IMG/VR virus record: IMGVR_UViG_3300030430_003277
Span: 19,675-42,738 of that record
Origin: a virus
Direction: 5' to 3' (one strand)
Length of the DNA stretch: 23,064 nt
A model generated the notes under the pieces. That model was given only the letters and a program-made list of their open reading frames with translations, was not told the origin of the DNA and did no database searches. Both the position numbers and the translations under genes were made by a program. Below, piece after piece: positions 6,894 to 14,293 of the stretch (position 1 is the first letter of the stretch; every line of letters starts with the position of its first letter).

Positions 6894-7207
6894 CTTCTAT
6901 CACCATTACCTTTGATAGTATCACTTAGCATTCTTGCTCCCAGTTTATTCAGATTAACTTCTGCAACTTCTTGTAGAGTATAACCACATTCAAATGCTAG
7001 ATTAGAAAGATACCATAGAACATCTCCTAACTCATATAGTAAATCTTCTTTAAGAGAAATACTATTATCTCCTCTGATAAACTTCTTAATCTTTTCAGCG
7101 ACTTCTCCCGCTTCACCGCATAATCCTAATGCAGTATAGGTAAGCCCATCATCAATAGGATATATTGCAGTCTTTCTTGCTTCATTCTGATAATCGTTTA
7201 ATTTCAT
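6890..7207 (-). CDS. MazG-like nucleotide pyrophosphohydrolase
   Basis: A 105-aa all-alpha NTP pyrophosphatase. GEAGEVAEKIKK (E32, E35) and YELGDVLWYLSNLAFECG (E59, D62) give the ExxE...ExxD metal-binding pattern of the MazG/dUTPase-2 superfamily. These enzymes hydrolyse (d)NTPs to NMP and pyrophosphate, removing non-canonical nucleotides or, in phages, altering host nucleotide or alarmone pools; the substrate cannot be read from sequence. The size fits single-domain viral MazG proteins. It lies between the two halves of polymerase B, coupled by ATGA to the C-half and separated by 1 nt from the upstream zinc protein. Confidence 0.88.
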   Translation of the reverse strand: MKLNDYQNEARKTAIYPIDDGLTYTALGLCGEAGEVAEKIKKFIRGDNSISLKEDLLYELGDVLWYLSNLAFECGYTLQEVAEVNLNKLGARMLSDTIKGNGDRR

Positions 7208-7208
7208 T

Positions 7209-7454
7209 CTATTCCTCCTTTGGGACTAATGGAGTAAGTTGCCCGTCTATCATAGCCCAATGTTCAAATTCATCATTGGGATGAGGATTTATTACGGGTA
7301 TAAGATTAGAACATTCTCTTAGAGAACATTTGATACAATACCCTTTGATTGCTCCTTCGACCATCCATTGCGGTGAAAAGCCCATTAATACTGGTTCAGA
7401 TAGTATTCTTCTTTTACATTTTTTAAAACTGCATTTTCTCCCTTCTAATTTCAT
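7209..7454 (-). CDS. Small cysteine-rich, probable zinc-binding protein (81 aa)
   Basis: Five cysteines stand in a zinc-finger-like arrangement: C8 and C13 (CSFKKC), C40 and C43 (CIKC) and C48. The N-terminus is basic (KLEGRKCSFKKCKRR), suggesting nucleic acid contact. No named family is recognised. The ATG overlaps the stop of the polymerase N-half (ATGA), and the gene is one of two inserted between the polymerase halves. It could be an unrelated insert or a factor for the split enzyme; nothing in the sequence decides this. Confidence 0.7.
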   Translation of the reverse strand: MKLEGRKCSFKKCKRRILSEPVLMGFSPQWMVEGAIKGYCIKCSLRECSNLIPVINPHPNDEFEHWAMIDGQLTPLVPKEE

Positions 7455-9118
7455 TCCAATTCCCTCACTTTAAATGCGGCTTCTCTAATTGCTTCTCTAG
7501 CACTAGCAGTAATACTAGCGGCTAAATCTAAATCATACCAACCAAAACCAACTGCCGCAGTTGCTCCGTATAGAGATGCTAAAAGTCTCTTGGTTGCCAT
7601 TTGCATTGAATTCCACTTAACATATTCTTTCTTGTTACCACTCTGTAATGCATCTAACATATTACTCTTGTATTGTTTTCTAAGAGGCTTTAGAGTTAGA
7701 ATCATTCTTGGTAGTAATCCTAATTCATCCGTTTTGTAATATTTCCAATCCTCAGTAATAGTTTCTCCGAGACTTCTTGGAGTCCTAATATTGACTGCAA
7801 ACTCGGTTGGTTCAATGGATTTTGTTTCCCATGAAATATTCCTTGCTACGGCAACTGACGGATATAGCGAACTAAAATCAAAAGCGGCAACGCCTAGATG
7901 TAATCCATTCGTTTCTTCTTCTAGCGGATTGTAAATCATTGCACCATCGTATTTTTCCTTACTACCCTTTTTACCAGTAGGGGCTTTCCATGTTGCGTTT
8001 CTCATGAAATAAGGTGCGGCTATCATAGTAACGAAGAAACAATCTTCAAACGGTGCTTTCACAATCTTTTGAACTGCCAATACGCCTTCACTCAATCCCA
8101 TTTCTTCATCTATCTTATGTAGTAATTCTGCATCTTGAAGACAATACTCTAGGTAATTTTGAGTATCTTCTAGCCATGCTCGATTAAAGAATTCATTCCT
8201 ATCAGTAAACTTAGATTCTTTCTTCTTAGTTTCTCCAACAGATACACTTGCACAGTAATCTAATGAGTTACTTGGTAGTGTTCCTCTTTGAGCATCCATC
8301 CATTGTCTTTCAAATGCTAAGTCAAGATTAAGACATAATCTACCACGAATCGGTTGTTCGATGTTAGAATACTCAACACTACCTAAAGCATTAAATCCTA
8401 CATTCTTTACTTCCTTATGTGGAGATAATTTTCTTGGGTCAATCTTGTTAGCAAATAATCTTTTAATCAATTGGGGAATATCAGATTTCAATCCCCACCA
8501 AGCAATCAGCATATCGGGGTCTTCTTCTTGTAATACATTTACGAAATTTTCAAGCATATCTTTTTCACTATTAAATATCGCTATCTTATCTGATTGTTTC
8601 CAATGTAAATGAGAAGGAGCATCGGGCATCCACGCCCATTGTTGAGATTGATTACTGTAATTATCATACACCGCAATAGTAGTAATAGCATCTTCATGCT
8701 CACTACCTTTAGGCATCCATTCCATATCCCAATACCATTTTCTCATTTCATATTCGGGGACATTCTCTAATTCATCTACGCAATATCTACGACAGATAGG
8801 AACATCTCCTTCCCATGTAGCGACAAAAGGCTTTATTGCATTGTATTTATCTTTAGGGTGAGAATAGAAAACCTTAGTCAAAGATTGTCCTTGAAGGTTT
8901 TTGTAATCACCAGTTTTGTATTCATAGAATCCAGTTTGCTTTATTGACTTACCACCTATAATCTTATGAGATGTTTTGTAAGTCTCAGGTCTTTTATCTG
9001 TTGAACGAATAAAGAAATAAGGATTGAAACCTTCAATAGACTTCTCCTTTCTTTCTCTATTCTCATCCCTCCATCTAATCTTGATAGTCTTATCTGATTC
9101 TATATAACTGATAATCAT
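7451..9118 (-). CDS. DNA polymerase B, N-terminal half (exonuclease, palm motif A, fingers motif B)
   Basis: A 555-aa protein. The proofreading exonuclease has WYWDMEWM (Exo I, D131 and E133), AWWGLKSDIPQL (Exo II, D213, with Trp where Asn is usual) and YLEYCLQDAELL (Exo III, Y325 and D329). Polymerase motif A is AAFDFSSLYPSV (D414), and motif B is MATKRLLASLYGAT (K510, Y517; the usual KxxxNSxYG Asn is Ala). The protein stops after REAIREAAFKVRELE, the helix that normally leads straight into motif C. Motif C is the start of the gene at 5964-6893, two genes further on. A clean ATGA overlap with the next gene argues that the stop is real. Together the halves add to 864 aa, a normal length for the family. 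Confidence 0.93.
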   Translation of the reverse strand: MIISYIESDKTIKIRWRDENRERKEKSIEGFNPYFFIRSTDKRPETYKTSHKIIGGKSIKQTGFYEYKTGDYKNLQGQSLTKVFYSHPKDKYNAIKPFVATWEGDVPICRRYCVDELENVPEYEMRKWYWDMEWMPKGSEHEDAITTIAVYDNYSNQSQQWAWMPDAPSHLHWKQSDKIAIFNSEKDMLENFVNVLQEEDPDMLIAWWGLKSDIPQLIKRLFANKIDPRKLSPHKEVKNVGFNALGSVEYSNIEQPIRGRLCLNLDLAFERQWMDAQRGTLPSNSLDYCASVSVGETKKKESKFTDRNEFFNRAWLEDTQNYLEYCLQDAELLHKIDEEMGLSEGVLAVQKIVKAPFEDCFFVTMIAAPYFMRNATWKAPTGKKGSKEKYDGAMIYNPLEEETNGLHLGVAAFDFSSLYPSVAVARNISWETKSIEPTEFAVNIRTPRSLGETITEDWKYYKTDELGLLPRMILTLKPLRKQYKSNMLDALQSGNKKEYVKWNSMQMATKRLLASLYGATAAVGFGWYDLDLAASITASAREAIREAAFKVRELE

Positions 9119-9306
9119 TTTTTCATCTCCTTATCATATATTTGACCAAGCATTTTTCTACCTTTAATGAATTTCTGAAAGTGAACTGCGTTTTTTACCA
9201 AAGTTTCTAAACAACCAACACATACATTATGATAATGAATCCCTACAACATTTTCCTTCATCTTTAATCCGCAAATATCGCATTCTTCATCTATATAGAT
9301 TGTCAT
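9115..9306 (-). CDS. Small zinc-finger protein (63 aa)
   Basis: Two CxxC pairs, CDIC (C9, C12) and CVGC (C29, C32), with HYHNVC between, form a treble-clef or zinc-ribbon-like knuckle. The rest is basic and helical (FIKGRKMLGQIYDKEMKK). No specific family is recognised. It is coupled by ATGA to the polymerase N-half downstream and lies 1 nt from the PCNA stop. A DNA- or protein-binding accessory role in replication is plausible from position. Confidence 0.75.
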   Translation of the reverse strand: MTIYIDEECDICGLKMKENVVGIHYHNVCVGCLETLVKNAVHFQKFIKGRKMLGQIYDKEMKK

Positions 9307-9307
9307 A

Positions 9308-10090
9308 TTAAATCCCTAACCTTGGCGCACGAACCAATGCGCTATTTTCCGTTATCATTACTATGGGTTGGTCATCCCCAAGAAATATATTTACAACTTC
9401 CTTCTTTCCAAAGAATTTGTGCATAGGTCCACTAAACAATACTGTTGCTCCTTCTCCGATAATATTTGAAAAGGCAACTTCTTCTCTATAAGAAGAAATC
9501 GTTTGCTCAGAGGATATAATAAATTTAGGCCGACTAACTTCATCTCCTTCATTGAAATCTAATTTATAGATTCCATTGTTTACAATCTCACATGCATCAA
9601 TAGCACTATGAAGTTCTTCACCTGTTAATTGTATTCCACAACTAAAATCTATACTGCCAATTGTAGGTATTCTTGTTAAATCTTCTTCAAAGGCTATCGG
9701 CCATTGAGCAACAAATCTTTCAATTCTACCATGAAAAGGATGCTCAACAACAATTGGCATTGTTGCTCTTTTACCATCTGATTTCATTACGATAGTGTCT
9801 CCAATCTCAAAAAGAATATCATCATTCATTTTACTTAGATACTTTTTCATCATATCAATATCTAAAACAAATGAGCCGTTATCTTCTGTTTCTACTGGAA
9901 TAGATTTTATCGCAGTAGTAGATTCATCTGAATTGATTAACAATAACTGATTATCGTTTAATTGAAAATGAATATATTTACCCAAAGACTTTGAAGATAG
10001 TCCACTCGTTGTCGCCCATTTTCCTTTTAGTTCGACATTTTTCATTGCTTCTACTATGTCTTGTTTGTTTACTTGTATTTGCATTTTCAT
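9308..10090 (-). CDS. PCNA-type DNA sliding clamp
   Basis: A 260-aa protein from ATG 10090, chosen because AAGGTG lies 5 nt upstream; the frame extends to a GTG at 10126 without a ribosome site. The length matches archaeal PCNA (about 245-260 aa). The C-terminus, VVNIFLGDDQPIVMITENSA followed by RAPRLGI, matches the PCNA ending in which the PI dipeptide and laPRi tail are conserved, and the N-terminal helix IVEAMKNVELKGKWATTS and the FVLDIDMMKKYLSKM segment fit the two-domain clamp. It would encircle DNA as a trimer and tether polymerase, ligase and nucleases. Candidate partners with PIP-like motifs are the polymerase C-half, the large clamp-loader subunit and the 28-aa microprotein. It has its own leader. 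Confidence 0.88.
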   Translation of the reverse strand: MKMQIQVNKQDIVEAMKNVELKGKWATTSGLSSKSLGKYIHFQLNDNQLLLINSDESTTAIKSIPVETEDNGSFVLDIDMMKKYLSKMNDDILFEIGDTIVMKSDGKRATMPIVVEHPFHGRIERFVAQWPIAFEEDLTRIPTIGSIDFSCGIQLTGEELHSAIDACEIVNNGIYKLDFNEGDEVSRPKFIISSEQTISSYREEVAFSNIIGEGATVLFSGPMHKFFGKKEVVNIFLGDDQPIVMITENSALVRAPRLGI

Positions 10091-10208
10091 CACCTTGCTT
10101 TCGCTCATAGGGAAAAAGAAGGACACCCCTGCCCTTGTTGAAGGAGGTAAACCCCTACCAACACTTTCTCGTTTTATTACCCAACAAAACCCTACTCACG
10201 AATGAGTC
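10091..10208 (-). promoter_or_regulatory. Leader and probable promoter of the PCNA gene
   Basis: A 118-nt non-coding gap. On the minus strand it holds, in order, AGGGTTTT, a TATA-like TAATAAAA about 82 nt before the ATG (10172-10179), GAGAAAGTGTTGGTAG, TTTCCCTATGAGC (10103-10115) and AGCGAAAGCAAGGTG with the ribosome site. The first three blocks and TTTCCCTATGAG recur in the same order before the RecA-like gene. Promoter function is inferred from the AT-rich box and conservation. Confidence 0.55.
10194..10207 (-). terminator. Small hairpin after the RecA-like gene
   Basis: ACTCA-TTCG-TGAGT on the minus strand forms a perfect 5-bp stem with a UUCG loop, starting 1 nt after the RecA-like stop codon and followed by AGGGTTTTG. 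It could be a terminator or mRNA 3'-end stabiliser. The stem is short and the T-run weak. Confidence 0.35.
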
Positions 10209-11093
10209 TTAAATTTCCCTCTTTTGTAGTTCGGGAAGACCATTCCATTTCGCTTCTTTAGCATTGGACTCAAAGATAGTCCATGTTCTTCCAACCATAT
10301 TTGGGTTAGTTTTACTTGCTTGAAGCCTTGCTACATACTTAGTATTGTTACCAACAGATTCATCTTTGATAGCAATCATTTGTAGCATCTTATCGGGAAC
10401 ATCCTTATTCCAATTAGGAACAAATCCAGTTGGAGTAGGGTTCATGTGGTCACTAAATGTTGGCTTTAGATGGGTAATAAATACCTTATCACATTCCAAT
10501 CTTAGCACACTAATGAACAACTCATTGTGGTCAATGTTCCTTGCTCCATAAGCAGTAGGAGCAATAGGGTTTGTCATTTTCTTCCTATCGCCCTTGTTAA
10601 TTTCATAACGAAGTTTGTTAGTGGCACAGTCGTTCCACTTATCCATTCCATCAACTACAAACGCTCTGACATTTGTATCTTTATCTTCAATCATTTCTTC
10701 TGTTTCTCTAACGAAGTTAAGAGCATTTTGCATGGTCAATGCATAATTCTCTGTTCCATCAGAGTTGTAATGATTAGGACAGTAAACATAGATGTTAGGG
10801 TCTGAATCCCAACAGGTTTTCCATGTTACTTCTGCTCCATCGTCAAAGTCAAGAAAACGAATAACATGTCCGTTCTTTACTTCTTCGGGAGTTCTAATGT
10901 CTAGGGCTAAACCCGATTTACCATTCTTTGCTTTAGCGGCAATAGATACCACTAGATGAGAATGTTTCCTCTTTAGTTGTGCCTTCCTTTGTTCAGCAGT
11001 AGCCTTTTTCCATTGCTGATATTGCAATTCCTTTTGGACTTCAGACTTTACTGCTCCTTCTTTCTTTGTGCTTTTCATACTTGTTAAACTCAT
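10209..11093 (-). CDS. RecA/Sak4-like P-loop ATPase (AAA_24-type recombinase or annealing factor)
   Basis: A 294-aa RecA-superfamily ATPase. Walker A is AKAKNGKSG (G58-K59-S60, with Ala as the first residue), preceded by a beta strand HLVVSIA. An acidic strand RFLDFDDGAEVTWK (79-92) and Walker B AFVVDGMDKW (D148) follow. A later SVLRLECDKVFITHLKP resembles the sensor strand. Phage Sak4 and AAA_24 proteins share this plan (GK[ST], then fiDfE, then vvDs) and act in single-strand annealing and recombination with a partner SSB. The N-terminal 45 residues are lysine-rich and coiled. It lies between the RPA-like gene and PCNA with its own leader and AAAGGAG ribosome site, which fits a highly expressed recombination protein. 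RadA in the strict sense is less likely because the N-terminal HhH domain is absent. Confidence 0.78.
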   Translation of the reverse strand: MSLTSMKSTKKEGAVKSEVQKELQYQQWKKATAEQRKAQLKRKHSHLVVSIAAKAKNGKSGLALDIRTPEEVKNGHVIRFLDFDDGAEVTWKTCWDSDPNIYVYCPNHYNSDGTENYALTMQNALNFVRETEEMIEDKDTNVRAFVVDGMDKWNDCATNKLRYEINKGDRKKMTNPIAPTAYGARNIDHNELFISVLRLECDKVFITHLKPTFSDHMNPTPTGFVPNWNKDVPDKMLQMIAIKDESVGNNTKYVARLQASKTNPNMVGRTWTIFESNAKEAKWNGLPELQKREI

Positions 11094-11210
11094 ATTAATT
11101 TCTCCTTTAGTTATTACTCATAGGGAAAGAGATTCATGCTAACAACACTATCTCGATATGCTTTTCTTTTTTTCTCTTATTATTCGATAAACCCTGTGAG
11201 TAATTTAGTT
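11094..11210 (-). promoter_or_regulatory. Leader and probable promoter of the RecA-like gene
   Basis: A 117-nt non-coding gap with ACTCACAGGGTTT (11189-11201), a TATA-like AATAATAA about 83 nt before the ATG (11177-11184), GAGAAA, AGTGTTGTTAG, CTTTCCCTATGAGT (11116-11129) and AAAGGAG before the ATG. The block order and distances copy those before PCNA. Promoter function is inferred. Confidence 0.55.
11116..11201. repeat. Interrupted inverted repeat in the RecA-like leader
   Basis: ACTCATAGGG (11116-11125) and CCCTGTGAGT (11192-11201) are inverted copies, 9 of 10 bases matching, about 66 bp apart. They bracket the TATA-like box and the conserved AGTGTTG block and could be paired operator sites or a long-range stem. 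Confidence 0.5.
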
Positions 11211-12443
11211 TCAATCCCAACTGAACCAGTCATCATTAGAATCTTCAACAGGTTCACTGTAAACATCAGCCGAACCATGTCTATCTACTACATGTAGTCC
11301 TAGGACATTGATAGTAGCGGGTCTAATTTGACCTTCTTCATCTACTCCTTGTGAAGTCCTTCCACTTACGATTACATTACTACCGATACCAAAGTCAATA
11401 TCAATTGACGGGGGAATCCAAGCAGTTACAGATGAATAACCTTCACCTTCATAATCAAAATCAGCATTCAAATCACTTAGATGTAATACTCTTGTTCCGT
11501 TAGAGTTAGGCTCCAACTTCATGTTAGCGACATTACCATCAGTAATAACCAACTTATCAGCATAAGCCTTATGTGAATTCTCTGAATGATAATCGTCTAA
11601 TGATACTAGAGATGATACTTTATCACCTAGAACATTTTGAATCACTTCAAGTAGACTTTCATCACTATCTAGATATTGCAAAGATTCGGCAGTGCTTCCA
11701 TCCTTTCTAGCACTTAGAATCTTAGGATTATTAGAATTAGGAACAACATCTAATGAACACCAAACAAAGGTATTCGGTGAGAAGTTCTTCGCCATTTCTC
11801 CGTTCAATCTCAGTTGATACTCGGAATATTCTGCATTATCTTCAAACTTACCTACGAAGTATAGAGTCTTAGACCATCTTTCAGCAGGTAGAGGTCTACC
11901 GTAGTTAGGATTTGCTTGACCGCTTTGGAAAGCCTTTCTGTTATCAACAGGTATAATCCACCTATCATCATCAACTTGCATAGGTTCAGTATTAGGTAAT
12001 TTCTCCATAATCTTCGATGTGACTTCTCCATCACGAAGAATGCTAACCTCGTAGCGACCATCACTAAGTAGAACTGCAACTGCAATTTTACCACTGTTAA
12101 GTGCGGTATTTGCATCTCTTTGATATTCGGCTAAAAGAGTATTTCTATTCCTCTCCTCCCAATTGGTAGCATTGTCAGCCGCCCAAAAGAAACCATTAGC
12201 CCTTTGTGTGTAAGTAGGACCAGTGTATTCTTGTTGAGTTTCACCTGTCTTTTGTTCGTTCATCATTCTTGTTCTTGCTTGACTAAACTTAGACCTAAAT
12301 ACGCTTCTAGCCACCTTTAGGCCATTCTCCGTATTCACATCCAAGTTATTATCAGTGACAATACCATTGAAGATAGCGGTTGCCTCCTCAACAGTAACAC
12401 CGATAATTTCAGCATACTTTTCAATTTCATTATTCATTTCCAT
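11211..12443 (-). CDS. RPA-like single-stranded DNA-binding protein (candidate)
   Basis: A 410-aa acidic protein. The N-terminal 45 residues have a helical UBA-like look (YAEIIGVTVEEATAIFNGIV). The rest has beta-rich segments of OB-fold type: LYFVGKFEDNAEYSEYQLRL (about 193-213) and, near the end, SSVTAWIPPSIDIDFGIGSN followed by VIVSGRTSQ (about 340-370). The C-terminus is an acidic tail ending DDWFSWD, comparable to the acidic aromatic tips of SSB proteins that recruit partners. Its place beside the Sak4-like ATPase, PCNA and clamp loader supports an ssDNA-binding role. It has a strong ribosome site (GGAGG, 6 nt before ATG). Family membership is inferred from pattern and context. Confidence 0.6.
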   Translation of the reverse strand: MEMNNEIEKYAEIIGVTVEEATAIFNGIVTDNNLDVNTENGLKVARSVFRSKFSQARTRMMNEQKTGETQQEYTGPTYTQRANGFFWAADNATNWEERNRNTLLAEYQRDANTALNSGKIAVAVLLSDGRYEVSILRDGEVTSKIMEKLPNTEPMQVDDDRWIIPVDNRKAFQSGQANPNYGRPLPAERWSKTLYFVGKFEDNAEYSEYQLRLNGEMAKNFSPNTFVWCSLDVVPNSNNPKILSARKDGSTAESLQYLDSDESLLEVIQNVLGDKVSSLVSLDDYHSENSHKAYADKLVITDGNVANMKLEPNSNGTRVLHLSDLNADFDYEGEGYSSVTAWIPPSIDIDFGIGSNVIVSGRTSQGVDEEGQIRPATINVLGLHVVDRHGSADVYSEPVEDSNDDWFSWD

Positions 12444-12504
12444 GTTTTTTCCTCCATTTTGTTTTTGTTCTTTCGTCTTGCTCTCGCTAATTATCCATTA
12501 AGGA
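12444..12504 (-). promoter_or_regulatory. Leader of the RPA-like gene
   Basis: A 61-nt gap after the clamp-loader gene. The minus strand carries a TATAAT-like box at about 12504-12509 (overlapping the clamp-loader stop), AGCGAGAGCAAG (12477-12488), a purine-rich stretch and GGAGG before the ATG. AGCGARAGCAAG also occurs in the PCNA leader (10094-10105), 11 of 12 bases identical. Confidence 0.45.
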
Positions 12505-13443
12505 TTATACTCTCCTTTGAGAATCTTGAGTTCTCATTTGGGATACCAACCAAGATACTAGCACTCTTGGGGTCATTGAATTGCCTCTCCATTCTGATTC
12601 ACCAACTGCTCTAAGATATTTGAATTTCAAATTGTCTTCCATTTCGCCATTTACAATAACTTCATGTAATCCATTACAAATATCTTTTACAGTTTTTCCA
12701 GAATATAGGGCATTGTGTAATTCTTCTAATGCTTTGTTGTGGTTTCCTTCGATTAACAAATTTAAGATTTTATCATATTTCTCTAAACTCTTTTCAGATT
12801 GTTTTCTCAAACTTAATCCACTTGCAAGTGCGGCTTGCATTTCCGTTATTGTTCTACGAACATCACCGTTGTAGTAGGTTATAAAGCCGCCCAAATCATC
12901 CTCGGAAGGAGGATTTGAAATTTGTTCATTCGTCAGAATCGTCTGCAATAAACTCAAAATTGTAGCATTCTCAAGATTAGAAAAGAAGTAATTAGCACAT
13001 CTAGATTGAAGTGGATAGATAATCCTACTTCTATCATTAGCGGTAATAATGAATCTAACATTATTCTCGTATCTTTCCATAATTCTTTTCAATGCATTTT
13101 GAGCATCGGGTGTCATACCATCCATTTCATCTAGTAATACTATCTTAAAGGGAACTTCACCTATTGCTCTTTGTTGAGCAATATCTTTGATAGTAGTCCT
13201 TACTACTTCTAATCTCCTATCATCGCTAGCATTGATTTCAAAGTAGTTTGAATCAATCTCTGAGCCTAACATCTCATTTGCTAGAATACCTGCGGCAGTA
13301 GTCTTACCAACTCCTGCACCACCATACAATAGTAGATTCGGCATTTCTTTATTCTCTATCCAATTCTCAGCATCGAGTTTAAACATCTCTTGGCCAATCA
13401 ATTGGTGTATTCTCTTGGGTCTATATTTTTCAGTCCATAACAT
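12505..13443 (-). CDS. Replication factor C small subunit (clamp-loader AAA+ ATPase)
   Basis: From ATG 13443 this is a 312-aa AAA+ protein (the frame also offers an ATG at 13455 inside the upstream gene). It opens with LWTEKYRPKRIHQLIGQE, the RFC box typical of clamp loaders. Walker A is LLLYGGAGVGKTTAAG, Walker B is IVLLDEMDGM (DEMD rather than DEAD), sensor 1 is FIITANDRSRI, and the SRC arginine-finger motif is LQSRCANYFF. A helical C-terminal collar domain follows. In archaea RFC-S forms the bulk of the pentamer that opens PCNA with ATP. The upstream gene probably provides the large-subunit equivalent. This is one of the most certain calls in the window. Confidence 0.95.
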   Translation of the reverse strand: MLWTEKYRPKRIHQLIGQEMFKLDAENWIENKEMPNLLLYGGAGVGKTTAAGILANEMLGSEIDSNYFEINASDDRRLEVVRTTIKDIAQQRAIGEVPFKIVLLDEMDGMTPDAQNALKRIMERYENNVRFIITANDRSRIIYPLQSRCANYFFSNLENATILSLLQTILTNEQISNPPSEDDLGGFITYYNGDVRRTITEMQAALASGLSLRKQSEKSLEKYDKILNLLIEGNHNKALEELHNALYSGKTVKDICNGLHEVIVNGEMEDNLKFKYLRAVGESEWRGNSMTPRVLVSWLVSQMRTQDSQRRV

Positions 13444-13445
13444 TT

Positions 13446-14288
13446 CTAAAACCATCCTTCTAATCTTAATGTTCTATCAGGAGTAATTGGAGCATTCCTC
13501 GCTCTTTTCTTATCCTTGATACCAACAATTCTAGTTTCTTCACTTTTCAATCTCTTTGTCGCCCATTCTTCAAACTCCGAATCCTGTAACAATTGAGGCA
13601 GTAAATAGCCTTGATTCGGTTTTATCTTTAACTTTCTGAGGATATTCGGGACTTTTGAATAGTTGCCTCTTTTTGGAAAGGTAGTTTTAGAATACATCTT
13701 TCCATCATGTGAGTAAGTCAATAACTCGTAAAAATAATCACTTGACCATCTTCTCTTTACTCTACCATCTACAAACACTAATTTGTTAGGGTGAATATTT
13801 AGACCGAGCCAAGTCATGATTTGAGTATCAGCAGGTCTGTTATGTTTGAAGTTTTCAAGCACTTGAGAACGATTCGTATTCTTTAGGTAATCATTTACCA
13901 ATTCAAAAATACTCATTTCTATATTATGAGGTTTATTACTTCTAGGTGCTAATTGTTTTAGTGCATCAAGTGAATGACAAACACTACCTGCTCTTTTTAC
14001 TCTACAACAGTTTTTAATTTCAGTCGGAATACTCTTTTCATCATTTGATGTAAGAACAATCTGGTGTTTACAATTTCTAATGACATTCATTATTACATCC
14101 TTATTAGGCTTGTAATGAACTTCTTCAATGATAACATCGGTTGTAACACTTTTCCAATCTCTGTCTTCTATCTCATTTGCATAGAAGATAAGAGAATCTT
14201 CTCTAGACATTGATTTAGCAATTGTTGTTTTTCCTGTTCCGCTTTTTCCTGTAATTAATATTGGTCTTTCTTTTTTACTCATATCCAT
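13446..14288 (-). CDS. Second clamp-loader-like AAA+ ATPase (candidate RFC large subunit)
   Basis: About 280 aa. Walker A is ILITGKSGTGKTTIAK near the N-terminus, a Walker B-like strand VIIEEVH has Glu for the usual Asp, and sensor-1-like QIVLTSND follows, as in RFC large subunits (TGxxGxGKTT and TSND). The C-terminal 140 residues are basic. The last nine residues, RTLRLEGWF, resemble a PIP box (L-x-x-W-F; Thr at the Gln position). Archaeal RFC-L also has a basic C-terminal region ending in a PIP box. It lies directly upstream of RFC-S. It is shorter than cellular RFC-L (about 400-500 aa). The frame starts with TTG at 14297; ATG at 14288 or 14282 seems likelier, and I use 14288. Confidence 0.72.
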   Translation of the reverse strand: MDMSKKERPILITGKSGTGKTTIAKSMSREDSLIFYANEIEDRDWKSVTTDVIIEEVHYKPNKDVIMNVIRNCKHQIVLTSNDEKSIPTEIKNCCRVKRAGSVCHSLDALKQLAPRSNKPHNIEMSIFELVNDYLKNTNRSQVLENFKHNRPADTQIMTWLGLNIHPNKLVFVDGRVKRRWSSDYFYELLTYSHDGKMYSKTTFPKRGNYSKVPNILRKLKIKPNQGYLLPQLLQDSEFEEWATKRLKSEETRIVGIKDKKRARNAPITPDRTLRLEGWF

Positions 14289-14293
14289 TAAAC

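Noticed and set aside
6890-7454. Inserted DNA between polymerase halves as an intein or homing endonuclease remnant
   Set aside because: Break position is near the motif C intein site, but the halves lack intein ends (Cys/Ser at +1, HN at the C-end), and the inserted genes are a MazG-like enzyme and a zinc protein, not a splicing or endonuclease domain.
10091-10126. PCNA start at GTG 10126 (12 extra N-terminal residues)
   Set aside because: No ribosome site precedes it, the added residues do not fit the PCNA N-terminus, and it would cover the conserved TTTCCCTATGAG element; ATG 10090 has AAGGTG.
11852-12115. 87-aa minus-strand ORF
   Set aside because: It lies wholly inside the RPA-like gene in another frame with no own start signal.
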